This document shows, in pieces, positions 10,281 through 23,200 of a DNA stretch of 64,000 nt. Position 1 is the first letter of the stretch. Each line of letters opens with the position of its first letter. Origin of the DNA: Cinnamomum chago (taxonomy: Eukaryota; Streptophyta; Magnoliopsida; Laurales; Lauraceae). The translations under genes and the position numbers were made by a program. Below the pieces are notes generated by a model, which did no database searches, was not told where the DNA came from, and worked only from the letters and a program-made list of their open reading frames with translations. The stretch is from assembly GCA_038049695.1 (NCBI GenBank), contig CP142455.1, forward strand, positions 23,287,501-23,351,500, read 5' to 3'.

Positions 10281-12073
10281 TCCAAGCTTCCAACCTGACC
10301 TCCCATCTCCTTGCATATGCCATTTATTTATTTTTATCTTACCGGTGTAAACTTGCGTCTCCTCGCATTTGACAGTTCTATCACCTTATATGTATGAGAT
10401 TGTATCTCCTTGCATATATGCAAGTTCCCTTTCCGCATGGCAATAATAGTCAAAAAGTAGAGAAAAAAAAGAGGAAGGAGGAAAAAAAGGAGGAAGGAGG
10501 AAGGAATCACAAGAAATGCTAGAAAAAAAAAAGTAAACATAAAATATACCCCAGGTGTTGACCAATAGTACATGGGCATCGAATATTACTTTTTACCATG
10601 CTGCAAGTTCTAGCTGAGACAGCAAACCAACTGCTGTGCACATCGATCATCATAACTGATGTTAATTCAGGGATGAAATCATGCCGTGCAAAGGCCATTT
10701 GGATTCTTCTTCACTTTTTTTTAATGACATTGGTATCACTGAGATATTTGGCCCAATGGGACTAACCCTATGGGTGACGCTCATGAAATCTACACAGGTG
10801 TACATAGAGTAAGCTTTGGGTGTGGTTTTAAACATAAGATATGGGGACTAAATCCGTGCCTTATGCGACTCCACCGACTGTAAGCTATTTTGTTTTCCCA
10901 CTTTCCAAAATATTTATTACTTTTTAAATAGTTAAAAAAATATTTATTTTTCAAAATGATAAACTAACCAAAGGATTATTATGATGAAATAAATCCATTT
11001 TTTTTTTGTTTTTCCCAATTTTATTAGGGGTGTTCTTGGGCCTGGGTAAGGCATATCTAGGCCTGACCTGACTTTAAAAAGATTACCCTGAGCTTGACCC
11101 AAGCCCAACACAAACTATAAAAGTCAGGCCAAGCCTGCCCTTTAGTCAATTGGGCTGAGACAGGTGGGGCTAAACCGGACTTCCTACCAATTTTTTTGGA
11201 AAATATACACTAATTAGAAGCACTCATCAAGCAAGCGACGCAAGACTGGGCTGGGCTTTGGGCTTCTATCAATTAATCCAAGCCCAGCCAAAATACTATT
11301 GGGCCCAGTGTATATGTCCAAGCACTGCCCATGAGCATCCCCAGTTTTTTATCTTATTGCGTCTTATTTGATATGGGAAATAATGGGGTAACTAAAAATA
11401 CTAAATTATTAAGAAAAGATCGTGCCAAGTAGATACCGTGCTATTACTACTGTCCTTTCTTCTTATATCAACGAAACAAGGTGGATCCTGTTAGGGCCAA
11501 TCCCAATTCCCAACATGCCACCTCCACAAGTTGCCTCTCTTTTGGAATGAATAAAAAAAAAAAAAAAATTTGCAGCATGGTTCTTGGAAATAGGAAAAAA
11601 TCGTTTCAAACTATAAATCCTACTACAAAAAAGAACATCTCATCCAATAGTTCATCTCTTCCACCGAAACCCATCAGCAAAAACACCCTCTCCTCGTGCA
11701 TTCTTCTCCTCCAGCAAAATGACCCTCTCCTCACCCGCTCATCTCATTGAAGGGAACCCATTAGAATCCCGCCTTCCTCTTCTCATGTGCGTTTCAATAT
11801 CTACAAAACAAATGTCATGTTTTTCTTGTTTTTGCTTTTGAACAACACTGCTGCATAGCATTGAAGGGGGCATTGTGCGTTGTAATGTGGTGAGCAAAGG
11901 GAGAGAGTTTCAACCATCGAATCTACTTTTGAGAGTTTCAACCATCAAATATTTCAAGAATTTCTTTCATCGCCCTCAACAGATTTTGTTTCAACCACGG
12001 GGTGACTCTTGACACTCGAAATAATGTAACCTCTGTATTTCTTCAAGATAACATTCTCAAATTGGATTTGAAC
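10281..12073. repeat. Repeated segment copy C, first part
   Basis: This stretch aligns by eye, at clearly lower identity, with 25378-27262 (copy A) and 36231-38615 (copy B). Shared landmarks include TTACCGGTGTAAA, ATCTCCTTGCATATGC, the GGGCTGGGCTTTGGGC MITE region and CAAGTTGCCTCTCTTTTGG. In A and B the segment lies directly upstream of a CC-NBS-LRR coiled-coil exon; C begins after that point and contains no resistance-gene coding. It is interrupted at 12073 by a LINE and resumes at 18027. Open frames in all copies are non-conserved and probably not genes. Confidence 0.85.
11026..11342. mobile_element. Degenerate hAT-like MITE in copy C
   Basis: The unit begins AGGGGTGTTCTTGGGC and ends, on the other strand, in GGGGATGCTCATGGGC. 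Inside are many GGGCC, GGGCTGGGC and AAGCCC motifs. Imperfect terminal inverted repeats and composition fit the hAT MITE type, but I could not find an exact 8-bp target duplication. It is present at the same place in copies A and B, so it predates the duplications. Confidence 0.5.
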
Positions 12074-12096
12074 AACTGACTGTCACGTTTTGAAAC

Positions 12097-14135
12097 ATGT
12101 CCCCTCCCGCCCAAACTCACCTACCTTTCCCGTCCAACCACCAAACCATCCAACCTTCCTCGGCCTCTACTGTTCAGCCTCTGCTTCAACCCCCTCTGGC
12201 CACTTCCGTCTAGTCACTGCTTCAGCCAGTCACCCATCTCTCTGATAGCCAGTCTTTGCTAGCTCCAATCCTCCCAACTCCCAGTTCTATTCCTCCCCTT
12301 TCCCTCTCGATCTCATCCACAGGTCAACCTCCGCCCCCTTCCACTCCTCTCCCCCGCCCTGTCCATCTCATCCAACCTCCAGCCAGGCAGCTTCAGCAGC
12401 TTCCCCCTCTCCCAGCTCCCAGCTCCTTTCAACCCTTCTCTCTTCACCCTCTTAACTTCCCCCCACTCCCTTCTCAGGTCTCCCCCCTGCCCCCCTCAAC
12501 CGCATATCCTGCAGAACCTAGTCCTAATGTTCATGCTGCCATCCCGGAACCTATCCCTCTTGCCATCAACCACCCAGGTGATATTTCCCCCTCCCTCCCT
12601 CTTAACCCTTTCCCTCCCCCTCTTCAGCAATCTTTTGCAAACCTCTTTACAGTGCCTTTTTTCAGTCCTCCAGTCTCCCTTCCACCTCCTCAGTGGATCA
12701 ATGGTAAGCCATCCATTACTATTCCTCAATCGATGCTTGTCTCCAGTAAAGAATCTTTTTCTTTTGCAGTCATTGGGAGATTTGTTGGTAAACGTCCATC
12801 CCTGGAATGGATGGAAGCCAAGGCCAAGCAATGGACTCTATCCAGGCCCTGTATGGTTTCCCTCACCAATAGAGGTCATTTTATTTTTCGGTTTAACTCT
12901 CCAGCTGACAAAGCTTACATACTCAGCTCCTCTCCCCTTTCCATTGACAAAAGGAAACTCTTCTTCTTATCCTGGACTCCTGGTCAGGATGAATCTACCT
13001 GGCCCTCCATAGCCCCTGTTTGGATTCGTATGTCTGGAATTCCCTACCACTGCTGGAGTCAAAATATTATCCTCTCCCTTGCCAATGCAGTAGGACAACC
13101 TATTAAACTAGACAACATCACTTCGGCTCAGCGAATCCTCTCCTTCGCCAGAGTTCTAGTGAATGTTGATCTCTCCAAACCTAAGCCCTCCTCCATATTG
13201 GTTAACTTTCAAGGGGAAGGCGATCAGGAAATCTCAGTGGCATACGAGCATTGCCCCTGTTCCCTCTGCCTCTCCCCTCGTCACAGTCAGTTCTCTTGTC
13301 CCCTCTCTAGGGATTCCTCTGTCCTTACTTCTATCTCCCCCTCTCCTGCTTCCTCCTCCTCCCAGCTGCTAGCTCCTCAGGTTACACCCAGCCCTTCCTC
13401 CATTCCCCAAGTCAGTCTCCCTGCTCCAACAATCCAGGCGGATACTCAGGCTACCACTTCTGTCCGGGAGCTTTCAGTGATCCCCCACAGTTCCTCCTCT
13501 TCCCTTTCCCCTACCCTCCTAACTTCATCCAATTCTTTAGTAGCCTCAGCTCCCAATTCCATTCCCTCAGCCTCTCCTCCTCCTTTAGAGCCACCTCCCT
13601 TAGGTCCTCCCCATTTCTCTGACCAAACCAGTCCCAAGCCTTCCAAAGCTCTGATCCAGACAGCTATTCCCCCTTCCCTCCTTAATGACCTCCCCTATGA
13701 TGTAGTTTCTACCATCCTTCAGAAATCCTCTACTCCTTCCATTGATCTCTCCAACCCCTTCTCTATCCTAGAAAACTACTCCTATCTAGACCCTGTTGAC
13801 AACCCCTCAATTTATGGCCGCAACCTCCTCGCCCTCTCAGAAGGCTTCTCCTCCCCTGAGTTGCCCCCAGGATTTGAGACCCCCACAGAGCCACCAGACC
13901 CGTCCTTCCTAGCGACCATAAGCTCCCCCAGCTCTGGTTCAAAGGCCCAAGCCTCCACTAGTCCACAAACTCTCCCCCTAGTCCTCTTCCGGATATAGCT
14001 GCCCCTTCTACCACCAATACCAGAGGGAAAGTTAGAAAAGGGAAAATCCATTCCCTACCAGCCCCTTCTCCTGGACCGTCCACAAGGAGGACAAGAGGTA
14101 AGAACCCCCCCCCCCCAACCTCTTCCTCATGTTAA
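12097..14135 (+). pseudogene. LINE ORF1 (DUF4283 nucleic-acid-binding protein), two lesions
   Basis: ORF1 of plant L1 LINEs coats the element RNA. The first in-frame ATG is at 12097. The N-terminal third is proline- and serine-rich. The middle (about 12745-13240) matches the DUF4283 fold, with FAVIGRFVGKRPSLEWMEAK and the WIRMSGIPYHCWS segment. It is followed by a short zinc-knuckle-like CSLCLSPRHSQFSC. The C-terminal third is again proline/serine-rich. TAG at 12211-12213 stops the frame early. A second break near 13975-13985, in a C-rich run, shifts the frame: reading on in the other frame reaches TAA at 14133-14135. That stop overlaps the ORF2 start in ATGTTAA, which suggests coupled translation. 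The frame also crosses a 12-base C run near 14105-14116, a likely slippage site. Confidence 0.85.
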
Positions 14136-17100
14136 AAGTCTTCTATTGGAATTGTAGGGGCATAGCCAATCGCCCTACTCAACGTGCTCTGGCCAACATG
14201 ATTCGCAAACACTCCCCTGATCTCATTTTCATTTCTGAACCCATGACTCTCTTCTCCCAAGCTATCTCTCATAGCTGGAGCTGCTTTGGCTTTGATACCT
14301 TTCACTCCAATGGTCCTTCAGCCACCTCCCCTATAGCAAATCTTTGGTGCCTCTCCAGATCGTCTCAGCTCTTCTCTATCTCATTTAAAGATTCCTCCCC
14401 TCAACACCTTTCCATGTTCCTCCTCAACTCCACTACAGGGCTTACCACTATAGTTACTGGGGTCTATGGGTCCACCAACCCTTCCATAAGAAGGGACCTT
14501 TGGGCAGTCCTCACTGACTCCTCCACATCCACTCAGCCCTGGAGTTTCATAGGGGACTTTAATGCTTCCCTCTGTCATGCTGACAAGCTCAGTATCCGCC
14601 CCCCTAACCCCTCCTCCATGAAAGCTTTTCAATCAGCTGTGCTCCAAGCTGGCCTCAATGACACCAAGTTTGTAGGCAACAGGTTTACCTGGTCTAACAA
14701 TAGACAAGGTTCCTCCTACGTGGCTGCTAGGCTCGATAGAGCTCTGGTAAATTCCTCCTGGCTCCGCCATTACAGGGACCCAACAATCCTCCATCTGCCT
14801 AGAATTGCCTCAGATCACAGCCCGGTCCTTCTTGTCCACCACTCCCCTCCTTCCTTCTCTCCCCCCCCCTTCAAATTTGAAAATAAATGGCTGCAGCACC
14901 CTTCCTTCCTAGAAACTGTCAAGGCCAGCTGGGACTTACCAACATCAGGAGACCCCCAATTCACCTTGGCCCAAAAACTAAAAACTCTTAAGTACTCCCT
15001 TAGACAATGGAGTAAATCTACCTTTGGTACCCTTACCCAGAATATCAATATAGCAGAAGACAAAGTTCTACACTGTAAACTGCAATTTGATTCGGACCCT
15101 ACAGATCTCTCCAGGGAAGCCCTTCTTTCGGCTAAAGCAGAACTTCATGAGGCTCTTTCAGCCCAAGAAACCCACTGGAAACAAAGATCCAGAATTCAGT
15201 GGCTGGAAGAGGGAGACCAAAACACCAAATTCTTCCATCTCTCAGCTAAGGTCAGGAGTTCTTCCAATTCTATCCACCATCTATCCATCGATGGCTCAAT
15301 CACTGAGGATCAACCTACCATTCAAGCTCATGCAGTGGACTACTTCTCAAACCTCTTTAAGGCACAGGTCAGTCATCTTAGTCCTTCTCTGTTCCATATC
15401 CATAGCCCGAAGGTCTCTGACCCAGAGAACGCTTTCCTCACCTCTACTCCATCCCATGAAGAGATTAAACAGGCTGTTTTCTCCCTTAACAAGCAAAGCT
15501 CCCCCGGCCCAGATGGTTTTAACGGGGCCTTTTTCACAGCTTCTTGGAGCATTATAGGGAATACAGTAACAGCAGCAGTGCAACATTTTTTCCTCACCAA
15601 AAGATTGCTTAGAGCCTCCAACTCTTTCTTCCTAGCTTTAATTCCAAAGAAGAAATCTCCGGACTCCCTAGCAGACTTCAGACCCATCAGCCTGCTGAAC
15701 TTCTCATACAAAATTCTTACAAAAATTCTCTCCACCAGGCTCTCTACCATAATTCCCAATTTGATCTCCCCTCACCAAGCTGCTTTCATTAAGGGAAGAA
15801 CCATCCAGCATCACACAGGTTTGGCCTTTGATCTATTCCAGAAACTGAACTCAAAGATCGCTAAGGGCTCCTTTTGTCTTAAGTTAGATATCTCCAAAGC
15901 TTTTGACAAGTTGAATTGGACATTCCTCTTCTTTGCTCTCAAGTTTTTTAAATTCTCTGAGGACTGGATTTCCCTGATAAAAGAGTGTGTTTGCACTTCA
16001 AAGTGCTCAGTGCTCATCAACAGCAGGCCCCAAGGATTTTTCAGCTCCTCCTGTGGCATCAGACAGGGAGACCCCTTGTCTCCATACCTTTTCATTCTTG
16101 CTGAGGAAATTTTGAGCCTCCACCTCAACAACCTTCAGCTCCAAGGTCTCGTCCTTCCACTCTCCAAGGTCCCAAACACCCCCTGCCATCTGCTATATGT
16201 GGATGATATCCTAATATTTATGAAAGGGGCAGCCACAAGTGTTTCAATCCTCCAAGACCTCCTGGAGACTTACCAATCGGCTTCAGGTCAATTCTTTAAT
16301 TTGCAAAAGAGTCACCTGTTCATTGGCAAATGCAGTTCAAGAAGGAAGAGAAGAATCAGTTCCACCCTCGGAATTCAAGAAGCCTCAACCAGTCTCAAGT
16401 ACTTGGGCACTCCAATCTGTTTTGGCACTCCTAAAAGAAGACATTTCCTTCCTTTGTTAGATGCAGTCCAGGCAAAACTCTATGCTTGGAAAGCCAAAGT
16501 GCTGTCGTTTGCTGGCAGACTAACCCTCATCAAGTTTGTTATCTCTAGTCTTCCAATCCACTTGGCAGCAATAATTCCTCTGCCTGTTTCAGTTAGCAAA
16601 GAGATAGAGCGTCTGATGAGGCAGTTCCTCTGGTCTGGGAATGCTACCAACCAAAAGGTTAACTACATCAGCTGGTCACAAGTCACCCTACCTAAGGCAG
16701 AAGGTGGTTTGGGTATCAGGAAAATAGCAGAGGTGAATACTGCATCTTTTCTCAAGCTTGGATGGCAAGCATCTACCTCAAATTCTCTCTGGCCTAAATG
16801 GTTCAAGAATTGTTACTTTAAATATCGTCCCATATGGAGCTCAGAAAACACTGGCTATGGCTCAAGTATCTGGAAGAAAATCCGAAGATCAGCTCATATT
16901 ATCCATCAGGGTAGCTCCTGGATCCTAGGCAATGGTCAGAGCATCAACGCCTGGCATGATTCCTGGACAGACAGTGACCCAATTTCAACAAGCTTCCCAG
17001 GTCATCCTTTTCCAAAAGATCAGCGTCTCTCTTCTCTGTATCAATCAGGGACTTGGGTTCCTCCAGAGCACCTGCCGCCTTCCATCCAGCAACACCTTCT

Positions 17101-17746
17101 TCTTCTCCTCAAGGATCAAACTATAATTCCAGGCTCTAGTGATACTCTCAGATGGAGAGACACTTCAGATGGGAAGCTTTCTTTAAGCTCTGCTTGGCAG
17201 AAAATCAGGCACAGAGCCCCTCGTCTTCCATGGCCAAAGTTGGTATGGAATTCCCTTTCCCCTCCAAGAGTTAACTGCTTTGGGTGGCGACTGATGCACA
17301 ACAGACTTCCTTCAGACACTTGGCTCAAGCGGCTGGGAATTTCCCTTGCCTCAAGATGCATCCTTTGTAGAGCTGACGAAGACTCTGTGGGTCACCTCTT
17401 CTTCAACTGTGAAGTAGCTAAAACTACCTAGTCCTGGATGCTCCAAGTGGCAGAGGTCCCCCCCCCTTCCATTTTTTCAGCTTCCACCCTGTGGACGTCC
17501 TTCTCCTTAGCTTCAGATGCCAATGGTTACAAGCTCATGGCTGCTATTTTCATCAATGTAATATACTACCTATGGAAAGTTCGGAATGAAGCAATCTTTG
17601 AAGCTCGCAGACCCTCCTTCCACTCCATTCAGGCCAACCTTATTGAAGCAATTTCCTTCTCTCTCAAGCATATGAAATCTCCTTTTGTCAGTCCCCACCT
17701 CAATGCAATGTTTGCTACCTTGAGAGTTAATTCAGATCACAGCTAG
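14129..17746 (+). pseudogene. LINE ORF2: endonuclease and reverse transcriptase, one nonsense codon
   Basis: ORF2 nicks target DNA and copies the element RNA. The N-terminus is an APE-type endonuclease: NCRG near residue 9, the FISEP glutamate, GDFN, and SDHSPV near residue 230. The reverse transcriptase follows (about residues 500-790), with FRPISLLN, KLDISKAFDKLNW, GIRQGDPLSPYLF and the intact catalytic LLYVDDILIF. A C-terminal zf-RVT region is seen at about residues 1010-1100, with CILC and GHLFFNC. TAG at 17429-17431 cuts the frame just after that zinc region, and the same frame stays open to the stop at 17746. There is no RNase H domain, as is common in this clade. Start chosen at the ATG overlapping the ORF1 stop. 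Confidence 0.95.
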
Positions 17747-18011
17747 AAGAGTCTCCTTGCTGATAGTCTGGAGTGCTCTGCTCTTCTCTGATGGCCTCTC
17801 CTTTTGTGAGCCAGCACCTCAGTGCCCTCTTCGCCCCCCCTGAGATTCAATTTTGAAGCTCTCTAGCTGAGTTGTTGGTGTGCTCGTTCTCTAAGGTTGT
17901 ATTGTTTCTTTTTCAGCTTCTCCCCATTGTATTTTGGAGGTCTCCTTTGAGACCTTGTATTCTTTTTTCTCCTTTTCCCCCTTCTTTTTCAATTCAATTT
18001 ACCCTTACAGC
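17747..18011 (+). other. LINE 3' untranslated region
   Basis: T- and C-rich non-coding tail of the LINE, ending AATTCAATTTACCCTTACAG just before the poly-A. The same terminal motif is present in the minus-strand LINE fragment at 9806-10205. In L1-type elements this end is recognised by the reverse transcriptase. Confidence 0.75.
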
Positions 18012-18026
18012 AAAAAAAAAAAAAAC

Positions 18027-18512
18027 TGGATTTGAACCTTAGTAAATCATGATTCAGACAATAGGAGACAATGCCATGAGATGACACTGTAACTTTAGAA
18101 TTTCTTTCTATTAACCTTAATATACATAATTGAAACCTGAGAGCTTTTTTATTCAGACAAGAGCATTTTCCATTTGATATCCAAGATTTTTTATCGAATA
18201 CGGGGGGGCTCCTAGCACCCGAAATATTGAAACTTCAGTATTTAGGTAAGAAAACATTTTCAAACTGGGTTTGAACCTTAGTATATCATGATTTAGACCA
18301 TAGTATATGAAAAAAATATGATCATACTGTAACCTTAGAACTCTTTTCCATTAACCTTAGTATACATAATTGAAACCGGAGAAATTTTTTTTGTTTGATT
18401 AAATGATACTTAGAGCGTACATCTCATTAAATGTCCATAGCAAACATGAGAAATCCACATTAAGTATAAAAAAAAATGTAAGAAAAGTACTAACCTTTCC
18501 AAATATATATAT
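18027..18512. repeat. Repeated segment copy C, second part
   Basis: This is the continuation of copy C after the LINE. It aligns with 38609-39085 of copy B: TTTGAACCTTAG, ATAGGAGACAAT, GATATCCAAGATTTTTTATC and AACTGGGTTTGAACC occur in the same order. Copy A lacks this part because the viral insert begins first. A TA dinucleotide run follows at about 18503-18520. Confidence 0.85.
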
Positions 18513-18520
18513 ATATATAT

Positions 18521-20290
18521 TAAGTAGAAAAATACTTCAGCCTTAATTTCCATTCAACATGGAAGCAACTTTAAACATATGAACGTAAAATTCCGCCAGT
18601 CTCAACATCGCTAAGAACACCACAGTTACATTCCACCGTTACATCAAATCCCAACACTATCAATACATTCCACCAAAACATTCCACTAGCACACGATGAA
18701 TCCAAAAAAGCTATTTCACACAGCACATAGTATAATCCACATGAAAAGAAACCACATCAAATCACAAGCATGGAAATATGTTACATGTCCAAAATATCAA
18801 TGCTCCTTTATACTTCCTTTCAACGCCGACCCTACACATAGCAAAACATTATCTAAACCAAGACATTCCATTGTGTATACTAAACATTAAAATCAATGTA
18901 CAGGATAGTTATTACCATTGATGTTAAAATAAGAGCAAGTATTTGAACAGAACGTTTTTCTTTCTACTGAAGCCACACCATGAACAATTTAGCATTTGTT
19001 TGAAAAGAATTATGAGGTAGGCATTCTAGTACAGAAATGACAACTAAAGCTAGCCATCTTTCCCTATATGAAATTAGAATTTCTAGTCGAATTAAATTCC
19101 CTTAAAAAAAATTAAGATAAATATGCGGATCGAGTGAGACTTATGGATTTGAGAAGGAAAATTGGAGGATTGCATGCAATGGAGTGGAGGTTCTATCTAA
19201 CATGCATGCACATAAAAATAGAGGTACGGTGTTGAAAGAGGATAACCTATAAACACTGACGGTACCAAATATTTGGTGGGAAGCATGTATAATATCATTA
19301 GAATGAGTTACGAACAAACCAGTCTGCCACTGCACCACCAGATTAATTTCACACTCAAGCTAGTAAACAGGTGAATTTCAGCACCATCACTCTGGATTTT
19401 AATGCAGAAAGACCCCAATCACAACATTCAGTTATGAAGATGCAAGCAATTGATAGGTATGTACATTTATGGAAAAAAAAAAAACTTGATAAGGTATGTA
19501 CAAAGAAATGAGAAAAAGCTAAAAAACTAATCCTTGCTAGTGTAATAACCATGGAAATATCCAAAAATTGAAGTCTTTTGTTGTAACTCTTCATAAAAAT
19601 CATATGCAATAGTGAAACAGAGCAATTGACCCAGGAGAATATCTTATTTCCAAATGCAAATCAGAGTAATAACAAGAAACAAATATAATGCAGGAGCTTA
19701 AACCAAACCATGTAAAAAAAAAAGAAAAAAAAGAAGGGCTTATGCATTTACCTAAGTACAAGGTGAAAAGAATCCAGATCAACAAAAAGAATGCAAAGAA
19801 ACATCCTACCACCTGAAAAAGACCAGCCCGAAAGTCGTGGAAGCTGCGAATTAAGTAAGATAATAAGATTTAACACTAATAATAGGTGTCAAAGTTGAAA
19901 CACTGCATAAAAACTCCAATTCATATCAGAGGAATTTTGTGACCTATCAGATGAAGAAGGGTGGTGCCTTGAAAATCCCCAACTGCCATTTTGAATGTAG
20001 ATTCATTTAAAATTCTTTTTTATTTTTTTTATACCCATTCAGAATTTGGGATTCTTGAATCTTGACATGCAAACTCTTCTAAACGCAACCCCAAAGCTTA
20101 TGACGGAATTTAATTAAAGAAAATTCATATAAAAAACATTCCATTGAAAAAGTTGGATGACACTTACCTCATGCTTGCAGAGTTTTTCGGCTTCTCCAAC
20201 ATCCGTCCGTTGATGGGGCAATTTGGGGCCTTTTAACTCCATTCTCGTGTTGAGGGAGGAGATGGGGAACGTCTTCAGAAACCCATTTCC
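18521..20290. other. Region 3' of the resistance pseudogene, no gene recognised
   Basis: AT-rich DNA. On the minus strand, 19748-19812 reads as a short hydrophobic exon-like peptide (VVGCFFAFFLLIWILFTLYLG) bordered by AG and GT, but nothing around it supports a gene. The TTCCACC and CCACTAGC words near 18620-18690 form no clear repeat. I see no RNA gene. Confidence 0.4.
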
Positions 20291-20297
20291 TCTCTAT

Positions 20298-23200
20298 TCA
20301 GAAAATATCTCGAATGAGTGGGATGTGCCGAACCATTTTATGCACTTCACTTCCATCTTTTTTCAGCTGCTCTATTAACTCCTCAGGCATTTCCATCAGA
20401 TGCAACTTCCGTAGGCCACTGAGATGTTCAATGCCATTGGGTAGTGTCGTCAATTTCGCACATCGAGAAAAATTTAACCATTTTATATTAGGCATTGATC
20501 CTTGCTTTATCCTCACATAGCTTAGATTTTCCAATACGTACGCTTAAATGTAGCCACTCGAGTCTAGGGAAGCATCCAGCAACGAAGCATAGCTGCTGCC
20601 CTTCATATGCTTTGTAAAGTGCGAGGCCCATCAGATTAGGCAATGATCCGATTTGAGGAAGCAGATCTTCCTTTAGCTGTGACAATATCAAATATAAGTA
20701 TGTGAGGTTCCTAATTAAGGGAGGTAATCCACTGAGGTAGCTTCTCCAGATGTCCCTCTAGCACGAGTAGCTGGAGCCAGTGTGGAGGCGAAGACAACAT
20801 TTCTCTGTTATTCGCTGCAATACGTAACTAGCGAAGACCTTTTCATCCTTTGTATGGAGGAGCAGAGCTCTTTTCCATAATCTTTTCTCACCTTTAATAT
20901 CCCGAACTCTCTCAATTGAGTCAAATTCCCAACTTGTTGAACAATCTCTGCGTTTGCTTCCACACTCATTAGACTTTGTAAGCATTTCAAGTCACAAATT
21001 CCTGAGGGAGCTTGTACTCCTTTGCGAATATAACGATAACAAGGAATGGGGGCTCCACAAAGATTATAATAATTCAAAATGGCCGAACGATACGTGTATA
21101 GGTAGCTTCTTGACTTTTGAATGCGTCATGTCCAAAGTCTCAAGGTTCCTCAACCTAGCCAAGGATTTCGGAAGCTCCCGAACTTTGATATTCCTTAAAC
21201 TTAAAAACCTCAAATTGAATAAATTAACCAATTCATCTGGTACCCTATGAATGGAAGCATCCTCCAACCATAGATATCACTCTCAGCTGTTTGAAGGTTG
21301 ATGAGATCCTATTCAATGAAGATGATGGGATCACGTCTTCCCCAAATACAAAGAATGAGCGAAGCCGGGACATGCTTGCACTTCTTAAAATGTCTCCTCC
21401 ATTGAATTGGATCGACAATCGGCGAGCTTTGAAATCCCGCCTTTCTTCCTTTCCATGACAGAAAATGCAAAAGTTCTCTTCCTCAGCAATTGATTGTGCT
21501 AAATCACGCATAACATCATGGAGTCGACATGATGCATGCCCTCCCTACATCCTGAATCATATTCCGGTGAATGAGTTCATTAAGATATTTTTCCGCTATG
21601 TCTTCCATTGGTAGATCTCTCCTCGCCTCCACAAAACCTTCTGCTACCCATAGTCTGACGAGTTCAGCTTGGTCGATTATACGATCTCCAGGAAAAACAG
21701 TAAAATACAAGAAACAATTCTTAAGATGGTAAGGTAGATCATAATAGCTATGCAACAAGATGTTTTTCATTCTGTCCAGAGTTGGATTGTTACTTATCTC
21801 CCAGCTGAGGCTATCTTTTACCTTTTTCCATTCCAACTCACTTCTTTCTTTGAGTGACATGACCCCGCCTACCGCAACAATTGCAAGGGGCAGGCCTTCA
21901 CAGGTACCCACAATTGCTTCAGCTCGTGTGGGCAACTTTTATTTGGAATGTTCCGAAAGGCCCTTCTGGAAAATAGAGCCCAAGAGTCTGTTTCATCAAG
22001 GGGTTGAAGGTGGAAAACTTTATCCTCAACTCCTAGTTCTCTGTTTCTGGTTGTAAGCATCACCCTGCTTCCAATTTGGTTGCTTGGGAGTGCATTGCTA
22101 ATATCATCCCAAGCTTGTCTGTTCCATACATCATCTAAGACAATCACCTACCTTTTAGCTTGTAAATAGTTAATGAGCATCTGGACTAGTCGTCTGTAAT
22201 CTATTTGGGAGATATTGTTTGGAAGATCATCTTTTGTTGAAACATAGAGATCTTCTATCAGTGTCTGTAGTAACTCTTCAATTTTGTAAGATTGGGAGAC
22301 AGAGATCCATGAATAGCACTGGAAGTGTTGCTTCACAACCGGGCTATTGAAAACCTTTGCAACAAGAGTAGTTTTTCCAAGTCCGCCCATGCCCACCACT
22401 GAAACCACCCTGCGTTGTGGTCCTTTATCTTTCAACCATCCTATAAGTTCATCTTTGTTTTCTTCAATCCCCACGAGTTCTTCTTCGACCGCAAAATGTG
22501 AAGATTCTGCGTAATATGCCCAACTTTCATCAGCATCATGTGAACTTGAACTTTCCACATGTGGTAATAGCTTGGCACTCTCTGAGATATTGTTAGGCTC
22601 CATCCCGAGTTAATCCCAAGTAACTCTAATTAATGGAACTTAAGACTAATTAAACCGGTTTAAATTACTTAATAGTGATTTATCACCAAATGAAGTTGTA
22701 GCCTAATTTAGGCTTAATGAAGTGTTAGACAAGATTAAGAACTAAATTGAATCGAAATTGAGCTTGAACAAGCACATGAAGGACTTGTGTATAAATACGG
22801 ATTTATACGTATTTTGTCGAAGTCGGAAACTCTTGATACCAACATGTGTATCTCGACGAGTACGCTAACTTTCATAAAAGGCTTGAAGTGATTCGATGAA
22901 TATTGGATCAAATGGACCATCATTTGACTTGAATTGGAATAAAAGGGACTTAATGGACTTACTTGCAAATTCACCTCTTATATAACCCAAATGAACTCAT
23001 TTTTGAGTTCATCCATCCCAGGAAACCCTAAGCAGCATTTCCATCCATTTCTTTCTTCTTCCTTTCATTCCTTCTTCATCTAAGGGACTTGAGGTGATTG
23101 GAGTGAAGAGGAGTTCATCATCTTCATCATCTTGTTAAAGGTTCTTGGAATCCAAGCTTCAAGGAGAGGATTCCAACTCAATCCAAGCTAAGAAAGGGGT

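Larger units (their letters stand above)
12074..18025 (+). mobile_element. Near-complete L1-clade LINE with target-site duplication
   Basis: A 5.95 kb element with ORF1, ORF2, a 3' untranslated region and a 14-base poly-A tail (18012-18025). It is flanked by an 11-bp direct repeat, TGGATTTGAAC, at 12063-12073 and 18027-18037. The undisturbed target is visible in copy B near 38609 (CAAACTGGATTTGAACC), which proves insertion into segment C. Only about 23 bases precede the first in-frame ATG, so the 5' end may be slightly short. Lesions are a TAG in ORF1, a frameshift near the ORF1 end and a TAG near the ORF2 end. It is not autonomous as it stands but is recent enough to read clearly. Confidence 0.95.

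Noticed and set aside
12256..13998. LINE ORF1 starting at 12256
   Set aside because: That start is TTG; an in-frame ATG lies at 12097 with one TAG between, so the longer broken frame is preferred.
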